Below, piece after piece: positions 36,677-47,496 of a DNA stretch of 64,000 bases (position 1 is its first letter; each line of letters begins with the position of its first letter). Origin of the DNA: Methanothrix harundinacea (GTDB taxonomy: Archaea; Halobacteriota; Methanosarcinia; Methanotrichales; Methanotrichaceae); assembly GCA_002506535.1 (NCBI GenBank), contig DAXT01000011.1, positions 1-64,000 of the forward strand, read 5' to 3'. The notes below the pieces were generated by a model that worked only from the letters and a program-made list of their open reading frames with translations, had not been told where the DNA came from and made no database searches. The translations under genes and the position numbers were made by a program.

Positions 36677-37711
36677 GTGATAATCATCGCGAATTCGATA
36701 TCGATCTCAAGATCCGGGGGACGCCCCAAGGGGCTGCTGGTCCTGGGCGGCCAGATCCAGATGGCTCTCTTCATAGCTATTGCTCTGGTGGGGGCCCTCG
36801 CCGTGGCAGCTTCGGCTGGATCTCCTGGCTGTCCGGACTGCCCTGACTGGAATAACTTCAACGCCTGGTGGGACCGGTACCATCCGGCGGACTCGGGGTC
36901 CTCCTCCGAGAGCATCCGCGACCAGGCTTTGAAGTCGAGGAGCCAGATCCAGGACGAACCGGGATACGACACTCAATACGCTCTGCCCGAGCTGATCGTG
37001 AGCCAAGAGAGGGACCTCGATGGACGCGTGCTCCTGGACGCCCGGTCCCCCGCCGATTACAGGAGGGGACATCTTCCGGGGGCGAGAAACCTCTACTGGC
37101 AGTCTTTGAGGCCCCAGGGGATCCTAGACGCTGATCTGGCGGTGATGGAGCTGGGCCGTCTCGGGGTAAAAGATACCGACAACATAGTCGTTTATGGAAA
37201 CGGCGACGATTCAGCATATCTATTCTGGGTCCTGGAATTCCTGGGGCATGAGAATCTGAGCCGACTGGACGGCGATGTAGAGGCTTATCCAGATCTGAAG
37301 CTCGTAGAGAACGCCCCGGAGACGGAAGAGTCGACCTACACATCCGCTGCGAGGGTGGGCCTCATGGTCGACGAGACGATGCTCAAGGAGGCTCAGGGAA
37401 ACCTGGGGGTCCAGATCGTAGACGCCAGGTCCAGCTACTCCGATCGGGCAAAGTCTCGGATATCCAACTCGATGTACTTCAAGACCTCCGACCTTTACTC
37501 CGACCCCAAAGCCGGGACCCTCAAGGGAGCAGGAGAGCTACAGGATCTCTTCTCCGGGAAGGGGATCGATGAGGGTAAGGTCCAGATTATATATGGAACT
37601 CCAGACGCCTCCGCCCTCTACTTCGCCCTGAGGACTATGGGCTACAGGGCGGCGGTCATTGATGGAGACTGGTGGCAACAGACCGATTACGCCGTGAGAT
37701 CCATATCCTGA
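36677..37711 (+). CDS. Exported tandem rhodanese-like protein without catalytic cysteine
   Basis: A 344-residue protein with a hydrophobic segment (MALFIAIALVGALAVAASAG) that should export or anchor it. Two rhodanese domains follow: VLLDARSPADYRRGHLPGARN to YGNGDDSAYLFWVLEFLGH, and VQIVDARSSYSDRAKSRI to YGTPDASALYFALRTMGY. In each the active-site loop where a catalytic Cys is expected reads GNGDD or GTPDA, so sulfur transfer is unlikely and a binding role is inferred. CPDCPD near residue 51 might form a metal or disulfide site. The GTG start at 36677 is uncertain; ATG 36761 (MALF) is an alternative. Confidence 0.75.
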   Translation: MIIIANSISISRSGGRPKGLLVLGGQIQMALFIAIALVGALAVAASAGSPGCPDCPDWNNFNAWWDRYHPADSGSSSESIRDQALKSRSQIQDEPGYDTQYALPELIVSQERDLDGRVLLDARSPADYRRGHLPGARNLYWQSLRPQGILDADLAVMELGRLGVKDTDNIVVYGNGDDSAYLFWVLEFLGHENLSRLDGDVEAYPDLKLVENAPETEESTYTSAARVGLMVDETMLKEAQGNLGVQIVDARSSYSDRAKSRISNSMYFKTSDLYSDPKAGTLKGAGELQDLFSGKGIDEGKVQIIYGTPDASALYFALRTMGYRAAVIDGDWWQQTDYAVRSIS

Positions 37712-37745
37712 TGGGATATAAAAGATCCAAGACCTGATGGGCAGG

Positions 37746-37812
37746 AGAAAGGGTCGCCCTTCTTTTTGGGAGGAGAGCAGAAGGCCGGGGCGGGATGCCC
37801 GGGCCCTTCTGG
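37746..37812 (+). terminator. Two hairpins after the rhodanese-like gene
   Basis: AAGGG-TCG-CCCTT followed by CTTTTT is a short stem with a T-run. Thirty bases on, CAGAAGG and CCTTCTG bracket a GC-rich loop (37778-37812). Together they look like a transcription end ahead of the ectoine operon. Confidence 0.5.
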
Positions 37813-37970
37813 TCTATGAGGGTTTTCGTATTTTACTTAAGGAGCCTCTCCGAATTTGAGGCGTACGGCTCTGCCCTTTTGCAGGAGAGCAGACTTTCTT
37901 AAGCACGGCGCCCCAACTTAAATAAATTGTGGTTGCTTAAACGCAATATCAATTGATTAGAACCAAACAT

Positions 37971-37984
37971 TTAATACGTATTAA
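37971..37984. promoter_or_regulatory. Perfect 14-bp palindrome upstream of the ectoine operon
   Basis: TTAATACGTATTAA is a perfect palindrome 16 bases before the start of the HTH gene, inside an AT-rich promoter region with a second palindrome TCAATTGA at 37950-37957. Its position fits an operator for the HTH protein encoded directly behind it, or a TATA region blocked by it. Confidence 0.5.
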
Positions 37985-37999
37985 TTTCAACCGTTTCCC

Positions 38000-38454
38000 A
38001 TGCCCAAGCCGGAGCAGGTATCCATACGAAGATGTATGGCGACCGAAGAGCTCGACGAAAGCATAAGGGAATTGGAGAAATGCGCCCGGATACTCAAGAG
38101 GCTCCGTTTCATAAGATACCGGTATCAGGGCTTCACCGTTGAGACCTCGGCCCATCTCGTCGGCGTCACCAAGAGCGTCGGATATACATGGCAGAAAAGA
38201 TGGAACGACGGAGGCTATGAGGCGCTGATGCCCAGGCACGGCGGCGGAAGGCCAACGAAGCTCTCTTTAGCAGAGAGAGAGCGGCTTGAACACCTCCTAT
38301 GTCAGAGGGACCGCTGGACGACGAGGGAGGTCAGAGACCTCGTAAGAGAGCAGTTCGGCGTGGAGTACACCTCAAAGCAGATACGAATAATCCTGAAGAA
38401 GCTGGGCATCAGGCAAGCCAGAAGTTCCGCTTATTCATTCCCGGAGTCGGGAGA

Positions 38455-38482
<28 letters not shown>
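38000..38482 (+). CDS. HTH protein related to the N-terminus of IS630 transposases
   Basis: A 160-residue protein with two DNA-binding units: RYRYQGFTVETSAHLVGVTKSVGYTWQKRW, a helix-turn-helix, and the winged-helix part LSLAERERLEHLLCQRDRWTTREVRDLV to IILKKLGI. These match the N-terminal part of IS630-type transposases, but no DDE catalytic domain follows. It lies in front of ectABC with its 3' end overlapping ectA, so it may be a domesticated transposase fragment serving as regulator of the operon. That role is inferred from position only. Confidence 0.75.
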
Positions 38483-40809
<2,327 letters not shown>

Positions 40810-40896
40810 AGAAATTACCGCCCTGATCTCTAAAAGGAATGACTGTATCTGTAAAAGAACAGGATCTTTGAGTGGTGTGGAAGGGTCTCTTCCGCC

Positions 40897-41358
40897 CTAC
40901 AAGCCGCTCTCAGCCTTCCATGAGGCCTCTTTGAATGTTGTACCGGGATACTTGACCTCGGAGGTGAACTCTTCGGTCACCAAGCGGTACTGCCTCTGGG
41001 TTCGGTTGCCGCGGCGTTCCAGGACGCCGTCATAGTACATTCGCGAAAGGTAGGTCGATACCGTGCTCAGCTTTATCTCGTCGGATACAGCCTCGTAACG
41101 GTCCTTCAGTTCGTTGGATGAAAACCAGGACACGGCGAACTCTTCTCTTACGAAGATCTCGAGCCTGTCTCTGAGGGTCCTATTGTCTTCGGCTTTGGGC
41201 GGGGCTGCCTCTCGCAGTCCATCTGCCCCCTCTGTGAATACGCCTGCGGCGGCCAAGAAATCGATGATCCTCTCTCTGACTACAGCGCCCTCAAATACAT
41301 GAGTGGACTTCATGCCGCCGTCTTCGATCTCGATCTTGACCTTCATCGAACTCACCAT
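40897..41358 (-). CDS. Hypothetical protein, possible winged helix
   Basis: A 153-residue protein. The N-terminal part starts MKVKIEIEDGG and is beta-like. The middle part (FSSNELKDRYEAVSDEIKLSTVSTYLSRMYYDGVLERRGNRTQRQYRL) has the helix-helix-helix-wing pattern of a winged helix, so DNA binding is possible. The true start may be ATG 41346. It converges on ectC. I do not recognise the family. Confidence 0.65.
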   Translation of the reverse strand: MVSSMKVKIEIEDGGMKSTHVFEGAVVRERIIDFLAAAGVFTEGADGLREAAPPKAEDNRTLRDRLEIFVREEFAVSWFSSNELKDRYEAVSDEIKLSTVSTYLSRMYYDGVLERRGNRTQRQYRLVTEEFTSEVKYPGTTFKEASWKAESGL

Positions 41359-42086
41359 CTTCCTTCGGGGTCCTCTGCTGAAGGCCCCCAGCTGCTGCCT
41401 TATGATATTGGAGATGGAGAAACCCGGCCGACGGAAGGTATAGTTATCAGAGATCCAGGATAAACGATATGGATCCGCTGATCCGCATAACCCCTTCGTC
41501 TCAATATATGAATCGAGGCGAGTGATGAAAGGCGGACCGAGATCAGAGCCGTCTCGGATAGCTCTATCCCGATCCGCCCGCCCCCCTTCATTATGCTATC
41601 TCCCTTACCAGCTTTTACACAAATGTGAACTGGGCAGAGTGAAACCCACGATCTCGGTCCCCCTTCACTTCCCCTACAAGTGGTGAGCCCTTCGCCCCCT
41701 TCAAAGCGAAAGTTCCCCCTTCATTGCCTTGTGATCGGACAGGATGCGAATTTACTTCTGCCAACATCCCCTGTGTTATATTGGTATATATACTTTTCTA
41801 AGTGTAGGGAGTTGTAGTAGCGAAGTAATAACAGATATATCCGGTTTAATTAAGGATTAAAACCAAAATGAGCGTCTTAATCTTGTTCACACGGATCCAG
41901 AACGATTTTGGAATTAAATGGTTGAAATATACAAAAATTCAAGATCATCTGAGAAATACTAATCTCCTTATGCCGAAAAATTCCTTATTAGATCAGGGAA
42001 AACGCGGGAGGATCCTATAAACGATCCCTTCTCCCGGTAATAATCCATTAAAAAGGAATATGAAGCGCAGAGTCTATGCGCCCAGA
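41359..42086. other. 728-base gap with scattered CCCCCTTCA motifs
   Basis: No gene is supported. The motif CCCCCTTCA occurs four times at 41582, 41659, 41695 and 41715 with irregular spacing. To the right the DNA turns AT-rich with boxes such as TATATATAC (41784-41792) and ATATATCCGG (41831-41840). The spacing rules out a CRISPR array. Confidence 0.4.
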
Positions 42087-42263
42087 TCATCGGTGGCCTT
42101 GTAGCCCTTGGAGCCGGGTTGCAATCCTCTTTCCGCCACTGCACTGGAGACATACCCCTGTAGCACTGTCAAAGCACTGCGCGCAGACGAGCCTGCCGCA
42201 GACCCTACAGGTAAAGAGCTTTCCAGCCCTACCGCATATGCTGCAGATCCCCAGAAGTTCCAT
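42087..42263 (-). CDS. Small four-CxxC zinc-finger protein
   Basis: A 58-residue protein from ATG 42263 to TGA 42087. Four CxxC pairs (CSIC at 7, CRVC at 19, CAQC at 27, CLQC at 38) are spaced like the B-box/HIT-type zinc fingers that bind two zinc ions, and the tail is basic (GGKRIATRLQG). It lies four bases behind the next gene upstream, so it belongs to the 43272-42087 operon. Role unknown; protein or RNA contact is likely. Confidence 0.7.
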   Translation of the reverse strand: MELLGICSICGRAGKLFTCRVCGRLVCAQCFDSATGVCLQCSGGKRIATRLQGLQGHR

Positions 42264-42267
42264 GATA

Positions 42268-42492
42268 TCAAGATGCCTGGAACGGTTCGAAGTACTCCTC
42301 CACCAGCCAGTCGCCTATCTCTTTCATATACTTGCGCTTCCGCTCATCTTCCAAAGCGGCCTGGTAGATCTCGGATAAGTCTTCGTACATGTATACCGGA
42401 AGGCTGGCGAGAATCCATTTAAACCTGTCGCGCGCCCCGAGGCGGACTTTTCGAAGGTAGTTTTTCCTTCCGCTCCAGCCCCATGCCGCCAT
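42268..42492 (-). CDS. Small conserved hypothetical protein
   Basis: A 74-residue helical, charged protein (YMYEDLSEIYQAALEDERKRKYMKEIGDWL) with no known motif. It is packed between the phosphatase-family gene (three bases) and the zinc-finger gene (four bases), which supports translation of all three. Confidence 0.68.
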   Translation of the reverse strand: MAAWGWSGRKNYLRKVRLGARDRFKWILASLPVYMYEDLSEIYQAALEDERKRKYMKEIGDWLVEEYFEPFQAS

Positions 42493-42495
42493 ATC

Positions 42496-43272
42496 CTACG
42501 ATAGGCTCCTCCTCAGCGGTCTTCCCTTCCTCCAGAATATCGCGGCTACATCCTTCGAGTCGAAGACATCTTTCAGCCCCCCGGCATGGAGGGGATGGTC
42601 TCCGCAGACGATCATCATCGATCCAGCGGGGATCGCGGAGGCGAGAACTCCCAGGTGGCCGTCTATTTCAGATGCCGCCTCCCGGATCTCCTCGATCCCT
42701 CCGCCGAGATGAGCGATCCTATCGATCCCGACATAGTGACCGACTAGGAGCCTTGGGTCCATCTTGAGGGCCTGAAGGGATCTTGCCAGGACCTCCCGGT
42801 CAAAATCTCCACCTTCGCGGCTCTTGGGAACCCCCATCACCAGATCGACGAACCCCTCGAAGGTCCTGGCCCCCTCCTCCTCCATCACCACCGCCGATGG
42901 AACTTCGTCGAAGCTCGCCCATTCCAGGAGGCTTCTAATCTTCGATTCGCAGGCCTGGGCGGTGTTGGTGATCCCGTGGTTCTCGGGGGTGAGGCCCGTG
43001 AGGATCGAGGCGATGGCCGGGGTGGTGGACGAAGCTACAGATTCGGCTCTCAGGATGAGGCCCTCCTCCGCCATCGATCTCATCACCGGAAGGTCCGGCT
43101 CCAGAGCCCTGCACAGGCCGTATCCGAGGCTGTCAACGATTCCCAGAATGACTCTATCGCATCCCCACCCTTCCACCAGGTCTATGGCGGTCCCATCCAG
43201 GGGCGGGGTCTTAACCCCCAGGACCCGGGCCATGGTGGGGGCTAGGTCTATCAGCTTGATCGATCTCGGCAT
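42496..43272 (-). CDS. Alkaline-phosphatase-superfamily protein
   Basis: A 258-residue protein of the AlkP/phosphopentomutase/nucleotide-pyrophosphatase superfamily. VILGIVDSLGYG supplies a metal aspartate, SVASSTTPAIASILTGLTPENHG the nucleophile region (S/T), LVGHYVGIDRIAHLGG and VCGDHPLHAGG the further D and H ligands. It is short and lacks a signal peptide, so a cytosolic phospho- or diester hydrolase is inferred. ATG 43272 follows AGAGGGAG; an earlier start at 43314 would add 14 residues. Confidence 0.85.
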   Translation of the reverse strand: MPRSIKLIDLAPTMARVLGVKTPPLDGTAIDLVEGWGCDRVILGIVDSLGYGLCRALEPDLPVMRSMAEEGLILRAESVASSTTPAIASILTGLTPENHGITNTAQACESKIRSLLEWASFDEVPSAVVMEEEGARTFEGFVDLVMGVPKSREGGDFDREVLARSLQALKMDPRLLVGHYVGIDRIAHLGGGIEEIREAASEIDGHLGVLASAIPAGSMMIVCGDHPLHAGGLKDVFDSKDVAAIFWRKGRPLRRSLS

Positions 43273-43490
43273 CGCTCCCTCTCTCAAAGGGATCAGAGAT
43301 AACTGCAGGGTCAAAAGGCCCTTCTTGAGATCTGGCCCCCACCCCTGCCATCCAGGATATGATGGTGTCGGATCGTTGAAATAGATTTGGAGGCTTTGGA
43401 GGTTTTTATCTTCTCCGCCGGTCAGAATTCGGAGCCAGCGTCCCTATTGGAGGGCCATCCCTATAAACTAAAATCAGATAATAGATCTCG

Positions 43491-44468
43491 ATGAAACTGG
43501 AGAGAAAGGCCCGGATGATCTCCCTTGGCACCGTTGAGCTCCCCAAGACCTTCCGCCCCTCCGGCCCCGTCTCGACGGCGGGTCCCGGAGCCGGGGAGAG
43601 GAACGTCTTCTTCAGATCTGGCAAAGGGAGGGTGAGGCTCACAGCGGCGGATAGCTCACCTCTGAAGCTGGAAGAGATCGATGGAGGCGAGGTGGCGATA
43701 CTGGAGGAGGGGGTTGAGGTAGCCCGGGGAGTTCTGGAGACGCCGCTCCTCCACTGTCCCCGGCAGGCCTACATCACCGTCAGCGAGAGGTGCATATACG
43801 ACTGCAAGTTCTGCGCCGTCCCTAAGCTCTCGGGGGGGGTAAAGTCCAAAGAGACGGTCTTGGAGATGGTGGCCAAGGCCGATGATACGGGGGAGCTGGA
43901 GGCGATATCCCTGACCAGCGGCGTCGAACGGTCGCCGGAAGAGGAGGTGGAGAGGGTGGCAGATATCGTAAAAGACCTCTGCAGGTTCGACGTCCCGATA
44001 GGGGTCTCCGTCACCCCGGCAAAAAGGTCCAGCGAGATCCTCAAGGTGGCGGGGGCGGACGAGATCAAGTACAACGTCGAGTGCCTAGACCCTGAGCTCT
44101 TCATCAAGGTCTGTCCCGATGTCTCCCTAATGAAGATCAAGACGGCCCTGGAGAAGGCCGTCGGGATCTTCGGCGAGAATAAGGTCTTCTCCAACGTCAT
44201 AATAGGCCTCGGCGAGTCGGACCGGGCCCTTCAGGCAGGAATCGAGGAGCTCGCCGGGATGGGGGTCCTTCCGGTCCTGAGGGCTGTCTACCCCCATCCC
44301 CTCAGGGCGGGAGAGGTGGAGATGGTCCGTCCGTCCCCCGAGAGGCTCGTGGACCTCGCCCGTCGCCTCAAAAGGGTCCTCGATGACCACGGACTGCGGG
44401 GGGACGCCGCCGAGACGGGGTGCTACCGGTGCACCGGATGCGACCTGATCCCCCACAGGGATCTTTAG
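43491..44468 (+). CDS. Radical SAM protein
   Basis: A 325-residue radical SAM enzyme. The [4Fe-4S] cysteines are C101, C105 and C108 in CIYDCKFC, followed by SAM-binding parts (LEAISLTSGVERSPEEEV, YNVECLDPELF, VIIGLGESDRAL). The C-terminus CYRCTGCDLIPH could hold a second cluster. It resembles methanogen-specific members with a BioB-like core; the substrate is unknown. Confidence 0.88.
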   Translation: MKLERKARMISLGTVELPKTFRPSGPVSTAGPGAGERNVFFRSGKGRVRLTAADSSPLKLEEIDGGEVAILEEGVEVARGVLETPLLHCPRQAYITVSERCIYDCKFCAVPKLSGGVKSKETVLEMVAKADDTGELEAISLTSGVERSPEEEVERVADIVKDLCRFDVPIGVSVTPAKRSSEILKVAGADEIKYNVECLDPELFIKVCPDVSLMKIKTALEKAVGIFGENKVFSNVIIGLGESDRALQAGIEELAGMGVLPVLRAVYPHPLRAGEVEMVRPSPERLVDLARRLKRVLDDHGLRGDAAETGCYRCTGCDLIPHRDL

Positions 44469-44590
44469 GATGACAGAACGGCGCTCAGGACTCAAAATCC
44501 TCATCATAGATCAGGCAGGTCATGTCATCATGGCGCCGCCCAAGAATACAATTAAATAGCAGTACATAGACTTGAGCGTTGCCTTTTGCC

Positions 44591-44678
44591 GCGGGGGTCG
44601 CCAAGCCAGGTCAACGGCGCTAGGTTCAGGGCCTAGTCTCGCAGGAGTTCGTGGGTTCGAATCCCATCCCCCGCACCA
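44591..44678 (+). tRNA. tRNA-Leu(CAG)
   Basis: Acceptor GCGGGGG pairs with CCCCCGC, discriminator A and encoded CCA. Anticodon stem CTAGG/CCTAG encloses TT-CAG-GG. The long variable arm TCTCGCAGGAGTTC and A73 identify leucine; the T arm is GTGGG-TTCGAAT-CCCAT with one mismatch-like closing pair. A CAATTAAATAG box lies about 35-45 bases upstream. An integrase cassette starts 56 bases downstream, so the tRNA may be its insertion site. Confidence 0.96.
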
Positions 44679-44733
44679 ATTTACTAGTAATCTTTAAATA
44701 GCAAGATGCCCAAGTATATCTTTGGTGGGTATC

Positions 44734-45243
44734 TTGGTTAAACCTGACAAGTCTCGTTATGTCTACGTCTACCTTCCTTCCGCCGAGGATAAAAAGCGAT
44801 GGGATAACCTCGCCTCCGAGGCCAAAGTCCCCCTCTCGAAGTTTGTGATCGAGATCGTGGAGAACGCTCTGGCAGATGAGGCGGAGATTAAACCTCGCGC
44901 AGAGCTTGTCAAACAGCTCGGCTCTCTGAGAGACGATATTAGAAAGCTGCAGGAGGAGATGAAGCTCAAGAACATCGTCCTCGACAAGTACGAGAACGAG
45001 CTGAAGAGATATCGGAGCGCCGCCTTCCTCGAAGACGATTTTGAGGGTGCCAGGAAGTACAGCCAGCAGCTCATCAAGATACTGAAACGTGGGGATCTTG
45101 TTGACAACTACCGGCTTCTCGAAGAGCTAGGGATCGACCCTCGCGAAGCCGACCTCGTTAAGGCGGTATCGACGGAGCTAGAAACCCTGGAGACTTATGG
45201 GCTCATCGCCTCCTCACCGCGAGGTTGGAGGTGGGTGGGATGA
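44734..45243 (+). CDS. Integrase-coupled accessory protein
   Basis: About 169 residues. It begins VKPDKSRYVYVYLPSAEDKKRW, with an RHH-like segment VPLSKFVIEIVENAL, then a coiled-coil (VKQLGSLRDDIRKLQEEMKLK) and a C-terminal winged-helix-like part ending YGLIASSPRGWRWVG. The stop overlaps the integrase ATG (ATGA), so both are made together; it could regulate recombination or act as an excision factor. The start may be TTG 44734 behind GGTGGGT, or TTG 44722 / GTG 44725. A TTTAAATAG box lies at 44693-44701. Confidence 0.7.
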   Translation: MVKPDKSRYVYVYLPSAEDKKRWDNLASEAKVPLSKFVIEIVENALADEAEIKPRAELVKQLGSLRDDIRKLQEEMKLKNIVLDKYENELKRYRSAAFLEDDFEGARKYSQQLIKILKRGDLVDNYRLLEELGIDPREADLVKAVSTELETLETYGLIASSPRGWRWVG

Positions 45244-46208
45244 TCGAGAAGGCGTCTGATAAGAGTTCATCAGAGCTAGATTACCTCCTCCACGAGGACC
45301 TTATAGAGCAATATCAAGAAGATAGCGAGATCCGGGGGCTGTCGCCTGAGTCGACTCGAAGGTACGTCTCATCGATAAAGATCTACGTCCAGTTCCTTGA
45401 GGATAACGGCATGGATCTCCTCGGGGCCGATCGCAACACCATCCGCAAGTTCCTCGAATACCTCCGAAAGGTGAGGGAAGTCCACCAGAAGACGATCGAA
45501 AACTACTTCACCGGGCTATCGGGGTTCTACGATTTTCTTGAGTACGAGGGGCACGTGGACAAGAACCCCGTCCATTCGGTGAGGAAGAGGTATCTGAGGA
45601 GGTACAAGGACAATGACGATGGTCAAATGAGAAAGCTCATCTCCATCGAAGAGATGACTCACCTCATCAACTCCACCATGGACATCCGCGACAAGGCGAT
45701 CATCACCCTCCTGGCGAAGACGGGGATAAGACGGCGAGAGCTGATCACCCTCGACGTCGACGACATCGACTGGGTGGAGCAGAGCATCAGGCTGAAGCCG
45801 ACGCCCAAGAGGACGAACCGTATAGTCTTCTTCGACGACGAGACCGCCTTCATCCTGAAGAGGTGGCTACGGGCGAGGGCGTCCCGGAACGGTGGCGACT
45901 CAAAAGCCCTCTTCACCAACAGCACCGGCGGCCGGCTTAACAGAAACGGAGTCTACACCGCCGTCACGAAGGCGGCGGAGCGGGCCGGCATCCACAAGCC
46001 TGAATCGGATCGGATGGAGGATCACTTTTCACCCCACTGTTGCCGTCACTGGTTCACCACCCATATGAGGCGATCGGGGATGCCTCGCGAGTTCATCCAG
46101 GAGCTTCGTGGCGACGTGAGGAAGGAGGCGATCGACATCTACGACCATATCGACAAGAAGGAGCTTCGCGAGAGTTACCTAGCCCATATACCGCAGTTGG
46201 GGGTATAG
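45240..46208 (+). CDS. Tyrosine recombinase / integrase
   Basis: A 322-residue XerC/D-like recombinase with an N-terminal SAM-like arm-binding domain (TRRYVSSIKIYVQFLEDNG) and the catalytic domain. Active-site residues are R in TGIRRREL, H-x-x-R in HCCRHWFTTHMRRSG, H/K-type lysine near KPTPKRTN, and the nucleophile Tyr in AIDIYDHIDKKELRESY. It would integrate or resolve circular DNA. A second copy of its last 53 codons lies at 46896-47057. Confidence 0.93.
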   Translation: MIEKASDKSSSELDYLLHEDLIEQYQEDSEIRGLSPESTRRYVSSIKIYVQFLEDNGMDLLGADRNTIRKFLEYLRKVREVHQKTIENYFTGLSGFYDFLEYEGHVDKNPVHSVRKRYLRRYKDNDDGQMRKLISIEEMTHLINSTMDIRDKAIITLLAKTGIRRRELITLDVDDIDWVEQSIRLKPTPKRTNRIVFFDDETAFILKRWLRARASRNGGDSKALFTNSTGGRLNRNGVYTAVTKAAERAGIHKPESDRMEDHFSPHCCRHWFTTHMRRSGMPREFIQELRGDVRKEAIDIYDHIDKKELRESYLAHIPQLGV

Positions 46209-46273
46209 TTATTTATTTGCGGAAATACGTCTTATTTACATTCAGAAGATAATATGGAATGGAAGGGGTAACC

Positions 46274-46873
46274 ATGAGGTCTGTAAATGAATCGGGTTTG
46301 ACGAAAAGAGACAGTTATAATCTTGATTTAATAAAAAAAGAGCGTTATAAGCGCGACCATTATTTGAACTGCATGAGATGCGGTCATGCCTGGCGTCCAT
46401 TCGTCGATCGTCCTAAAGCCTGCCCCGGCTGTGGTTCTAGAATATGGGATAAGCCAAAGACGACGAATCCAGAGGATATAACTGTTGTACGTGTTTATGG
46501 GGAAGCCCATCAATATTACGGCCACCATTACCATATCAGACCATTTCCATCGTTCCCGCAAAGCATGATAGTAGATTTGTTGCTGGAACGGCTTAAGCTC
46601 ATGCTCAAGACAGATTCTTATAATGAAGATCGGAATCGATTCGAGGGAAGAGATTATAGATTATACCTTCATATTGATAAAAATACTCAGGATGGATTTT
46701 ACGTTGGCATGCGGGAGGGCGATTCAAAACATTTCGAACGTCTCTTCAAATTGACTGGGAGAGAACGAATTCATGTTTTGATCTATGATAGCAAGGGAAT
46801 GGATCTTCTGTTGAGATCAATTAGTGATATATTTCCAAATGCAAAGATAGAGAAACAGGAATCGAACTCCTAG
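46274..46873 (+). CDS. Zinc-ribbon cargo protein of the integrase locus
   Basis: A 199-residue protein with an N-terminal zinc ribbon, CMRCGHAWRPF and CPGCGSRIW, followed by an unrecognised alpha/beta region. The ribbon resembles those that recognise DNA or RNA. The gene is AT-rich compared with the integrase and lies exactly between the two integrase 3' ends, which marks it as separately acquired cargo. ATG 46274 follows GGAAGGGGT; ATG 46259 is also possible. Confidence 0.72.
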   Translation: MRSVNESGLTKRDSYNLDLIKKERYKRDHYLNCMRCGHAWRPFVDRPKACPGCGSRIWDKPKTTNPEDITVVRVYGEAHQYYGHHYHIRPFPSFPQSMIVDLLLERLKLMLKTDSYNEDRNRFEGRDYRLYLHIDKNTQDGFYVGMREGDSKHFERLFKLTGRERIHVLIYDSKGMDLLLRSISDIFPNAKIEKQESNS

Positions 46874-46895
46874 GTTTCTTCATACATCGCTTCAC

Positions 46896-47057
46896 CACCG
46901 GTTCACCTCCCACCTCCGACGGGCGGGGATGCCTCGCGAATTCATCCAGGAGCTCCGGGGTGACGTGAGGAAAGAGGCCATCGACATCTACGATCACATC
47001 GACAAGAAGGAGCTTCGGGAAAGCTACATCGCCCATATACCTCAGTTGGGGATATAG
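46896..47057 (+). pseudogene. 3' fragment of a second integrase gene
   Basis: Fifty-three codons plus stop read HRFTSHLRRAGMPREFIQEL and continue to the catalytic IDIYDHIDKKELRES and IAHIPQLGI. This is nearly identical to the C-terminus of the integrase ending at 46208 but with many silent changes, so it is an old duplicate or the remnant of a second related element, not a recent copy. No start codon or upstream part is present. Confidence 0.85.
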
Positions 47058-47077
47058 GTGGTGATCTTCACAGCTTC

Positions 47078-47310
47078 TAGCTATTTTTATTTAGCCTCAA
47101 TTTAAAAAGCTTTACGTGGCTTCTGGAGGGTCTGGACCTTGAGGTCCTAGACAATGGCCGGGGCGGCGATCCTCCCCCCGGCGACGCCGTGGTGGCTCCG
47201 GTCTGGCGGTCCGGGGCTCTTCTCGCCGGCGATCACCCCCACCTTGAATCGCTTCGGCGATCCGACCCGCTCCGACAGTCGCCGAGAGGTCTTTTAATCT
47301 CGCCCATCCT
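47078..47310 (+). ncRNA. Candidate structured RNA or leader, copy A
   Basis: GCTATTTTTATTT and ATTTAAAAAGC form an AT-rich promoter-like block. Behind it comes GC-rich DNA that folds strongly: GGACCT-TG-AGGTCC near 47133 and GCCGGGG/CCCCGGC near 47160-47185. The same order of elements, with the shared CCGGTCT and GCGG blocks, recurs at 54153-54320. Conservation between the two copies is in the promoter and stems rather than in any reading frame. The call as RNA is tentative; the region may simply be a duplicated leader of the HEAT gene. Confidence 0.3.
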
Positions 47311-47396
47311 TTCACCCTCTCGGCGGCCGGATATGCGAGGCTCCCATAGAAACATTTTTCGTGGTTGGCGACAGTATCTTTCGCCAGAGGGCGACT

Positions 47397-47468
47397 ATGA
47401 CGAGACTGAAACTGATTCTCGGGCTGCTGGCGATGCCCGCCACAATGGACGAGGTGGACGACGAGTAA
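47397..47468 (+). pseudogene. Truncated 5' end of a secreted HEAT-protein gene
   Basis: ATG 47397 starts a 23-codon frame reading MTRLKLILGLLAMPAT then MDEVDDE and a stop. It aligns with the signal peptide and mature N-terminus of the HEAT protein at 54438 (MKLILAATVL to PATADEVDDL). The rest of the gene is missing here, so this is a truncated paralogue. Confidence 0.6.
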
Positions 47469-47496
47469 CAGGTTTTGATGTGTAATTCTCTCGTAC

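Noticed and set aside
41400..41591. A 63-residue minus-strand frame in the gap before the zinc-finger operon
   Set aside because: Weak start context and no protein-like features; left as noncoding.
41582..41723. Possible CRISPR array
   Set aside because: The nine-base repeats are too short and spacing varies from 20 to 77 bases; no cas genes are near.
44651..44678. tRNA-Leu 3' end as attL, with a matching attR in the window
   Set aside because: No second copy of the tRNA 3' sequence is visible down to 64000, so the far element border could not be placed.
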